Source: Planifilum fulgidum
Lineage (GTDB): Bacteria; Bacillota; Bacilli; Thermoactinomycetales; DSM-44946
Reading direction: 5' to 3'
Length of the DNA stretch: 51,406 nt
NCBI RefSeq assembly: GCF_900113175.1
Contig: NZ_FOOK01000023.1
Location: forward strand, 1-51,406
A model generated the notes under the pieces. The model saw nothing but the letters and a program-made list of their open reading frames with translations. It had not been told where the DNA came from and ran no database searches. Positions 51,358 to 51,406 of the stretch are shown here, piece after piece. A program made the position numbers and the translations under genes. Each line of letters begins with the position of its first letter. The first letter of the stretch is position 1.

Positions 51358-51406
51358 ATGAGTACGAGACATGAGCTGACAGACGAACAATGGGCTGTGA
51401 TTGAGC
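51358..51406 (+). mobile_element. IS5-type transposase, N-terminal end (partial)
   Basis: ATG 51358 opens a frame reading MSTRHELTDEQWAVIE up to the window edge. LTDEQWAxIE is the hallmark start of IS5-family transposases (PF13340-like N-terminal domain). Only 16 codons are visible, and no terminal inverted repeat can be confirmed. Confidence 0.75.

Overview
The window reads as chromosomal DNA of a GC-rich, thermophile-like Bacillota, most probably Thermoactinomycetaceae or a close relative. This rests on the ctsR-mcsA-mcsB-clpC operon, disA and radA of Bacillus type, sigma-A-like promoters, AGGAGG ribosome sites, frequent GTG/TTG starts, and lipoproteins with Gram-positive lipoboxes. Both ends of the window lie inside insertion-sequence transposases (IS1182-type on the left, IS5-type on the right), so it may be a contig that broke at repeats.

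Layout. 1-204 is an IS tail. 320-14453 is mostly minus-strand housekeeping: ctsR, mcsA, mcsB and clpC under a CtsR box, an unusual block (an ICMT-like methyltransferase, then deoB, deoD and pdp), then radA, disA and pssA, and MgtC upstream of ctsR. 14502-16136 holds a HAD phosphatase and a glycerophosphodiesterase. 16455-20955 is an acyl-CoA catabolic block (SDR, thiolase, CoA-transferase, acyl-CoA dehydrogenase) whose upstream end carries a near-perfect FadR-like palindrome. Divergent from it is an ABC-2 exporter behind a leader with a short ORF and tandem hairpins that look like an attenuator. Then follow Sco and CtaG (cytochrome oxidase assembly), a site-2 protease-like M50 enzyme, tRNA-Ala(CGC), and a small SelW/Rdx-family gene with an in-frame TGA in its CxxU motif and a possible bSECIS hairpin, i.e. 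a probable selenoprotein.

27262-30211 encodes two adjacent pseudokinase-like proteins, one with a transmembrane helix and TPR tail. After an MFS transporter and an HD phosphohydrolase comes a Fur-controlled siderophore importer (ATPase, binding protein, two permeases), flanked on both sides by OmpA-like lipoproteins with different repeat linkers. A DAACS symporter closes the core-like part.

From about 41.1 kb to the end the DNA is visibly richer in A+T and is an accessory region: three paralogous YwmC/YwmD-like VWA lipoproteins (the third frameshifted at an (AG)6 tract), two members of a second uncharacterised family (one lipoprotein, one multi-pass membrane protein) plus a decayed third copy, duplicated gene tails, small ORFs, and an amidase-like fragment next to the terminal IS5-type transposase. 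The strongest novelty candidates are the selenoprotein, the exporter attenuator, the pseudokinase pair, and the expanding VWA-lipoprotein cluster.
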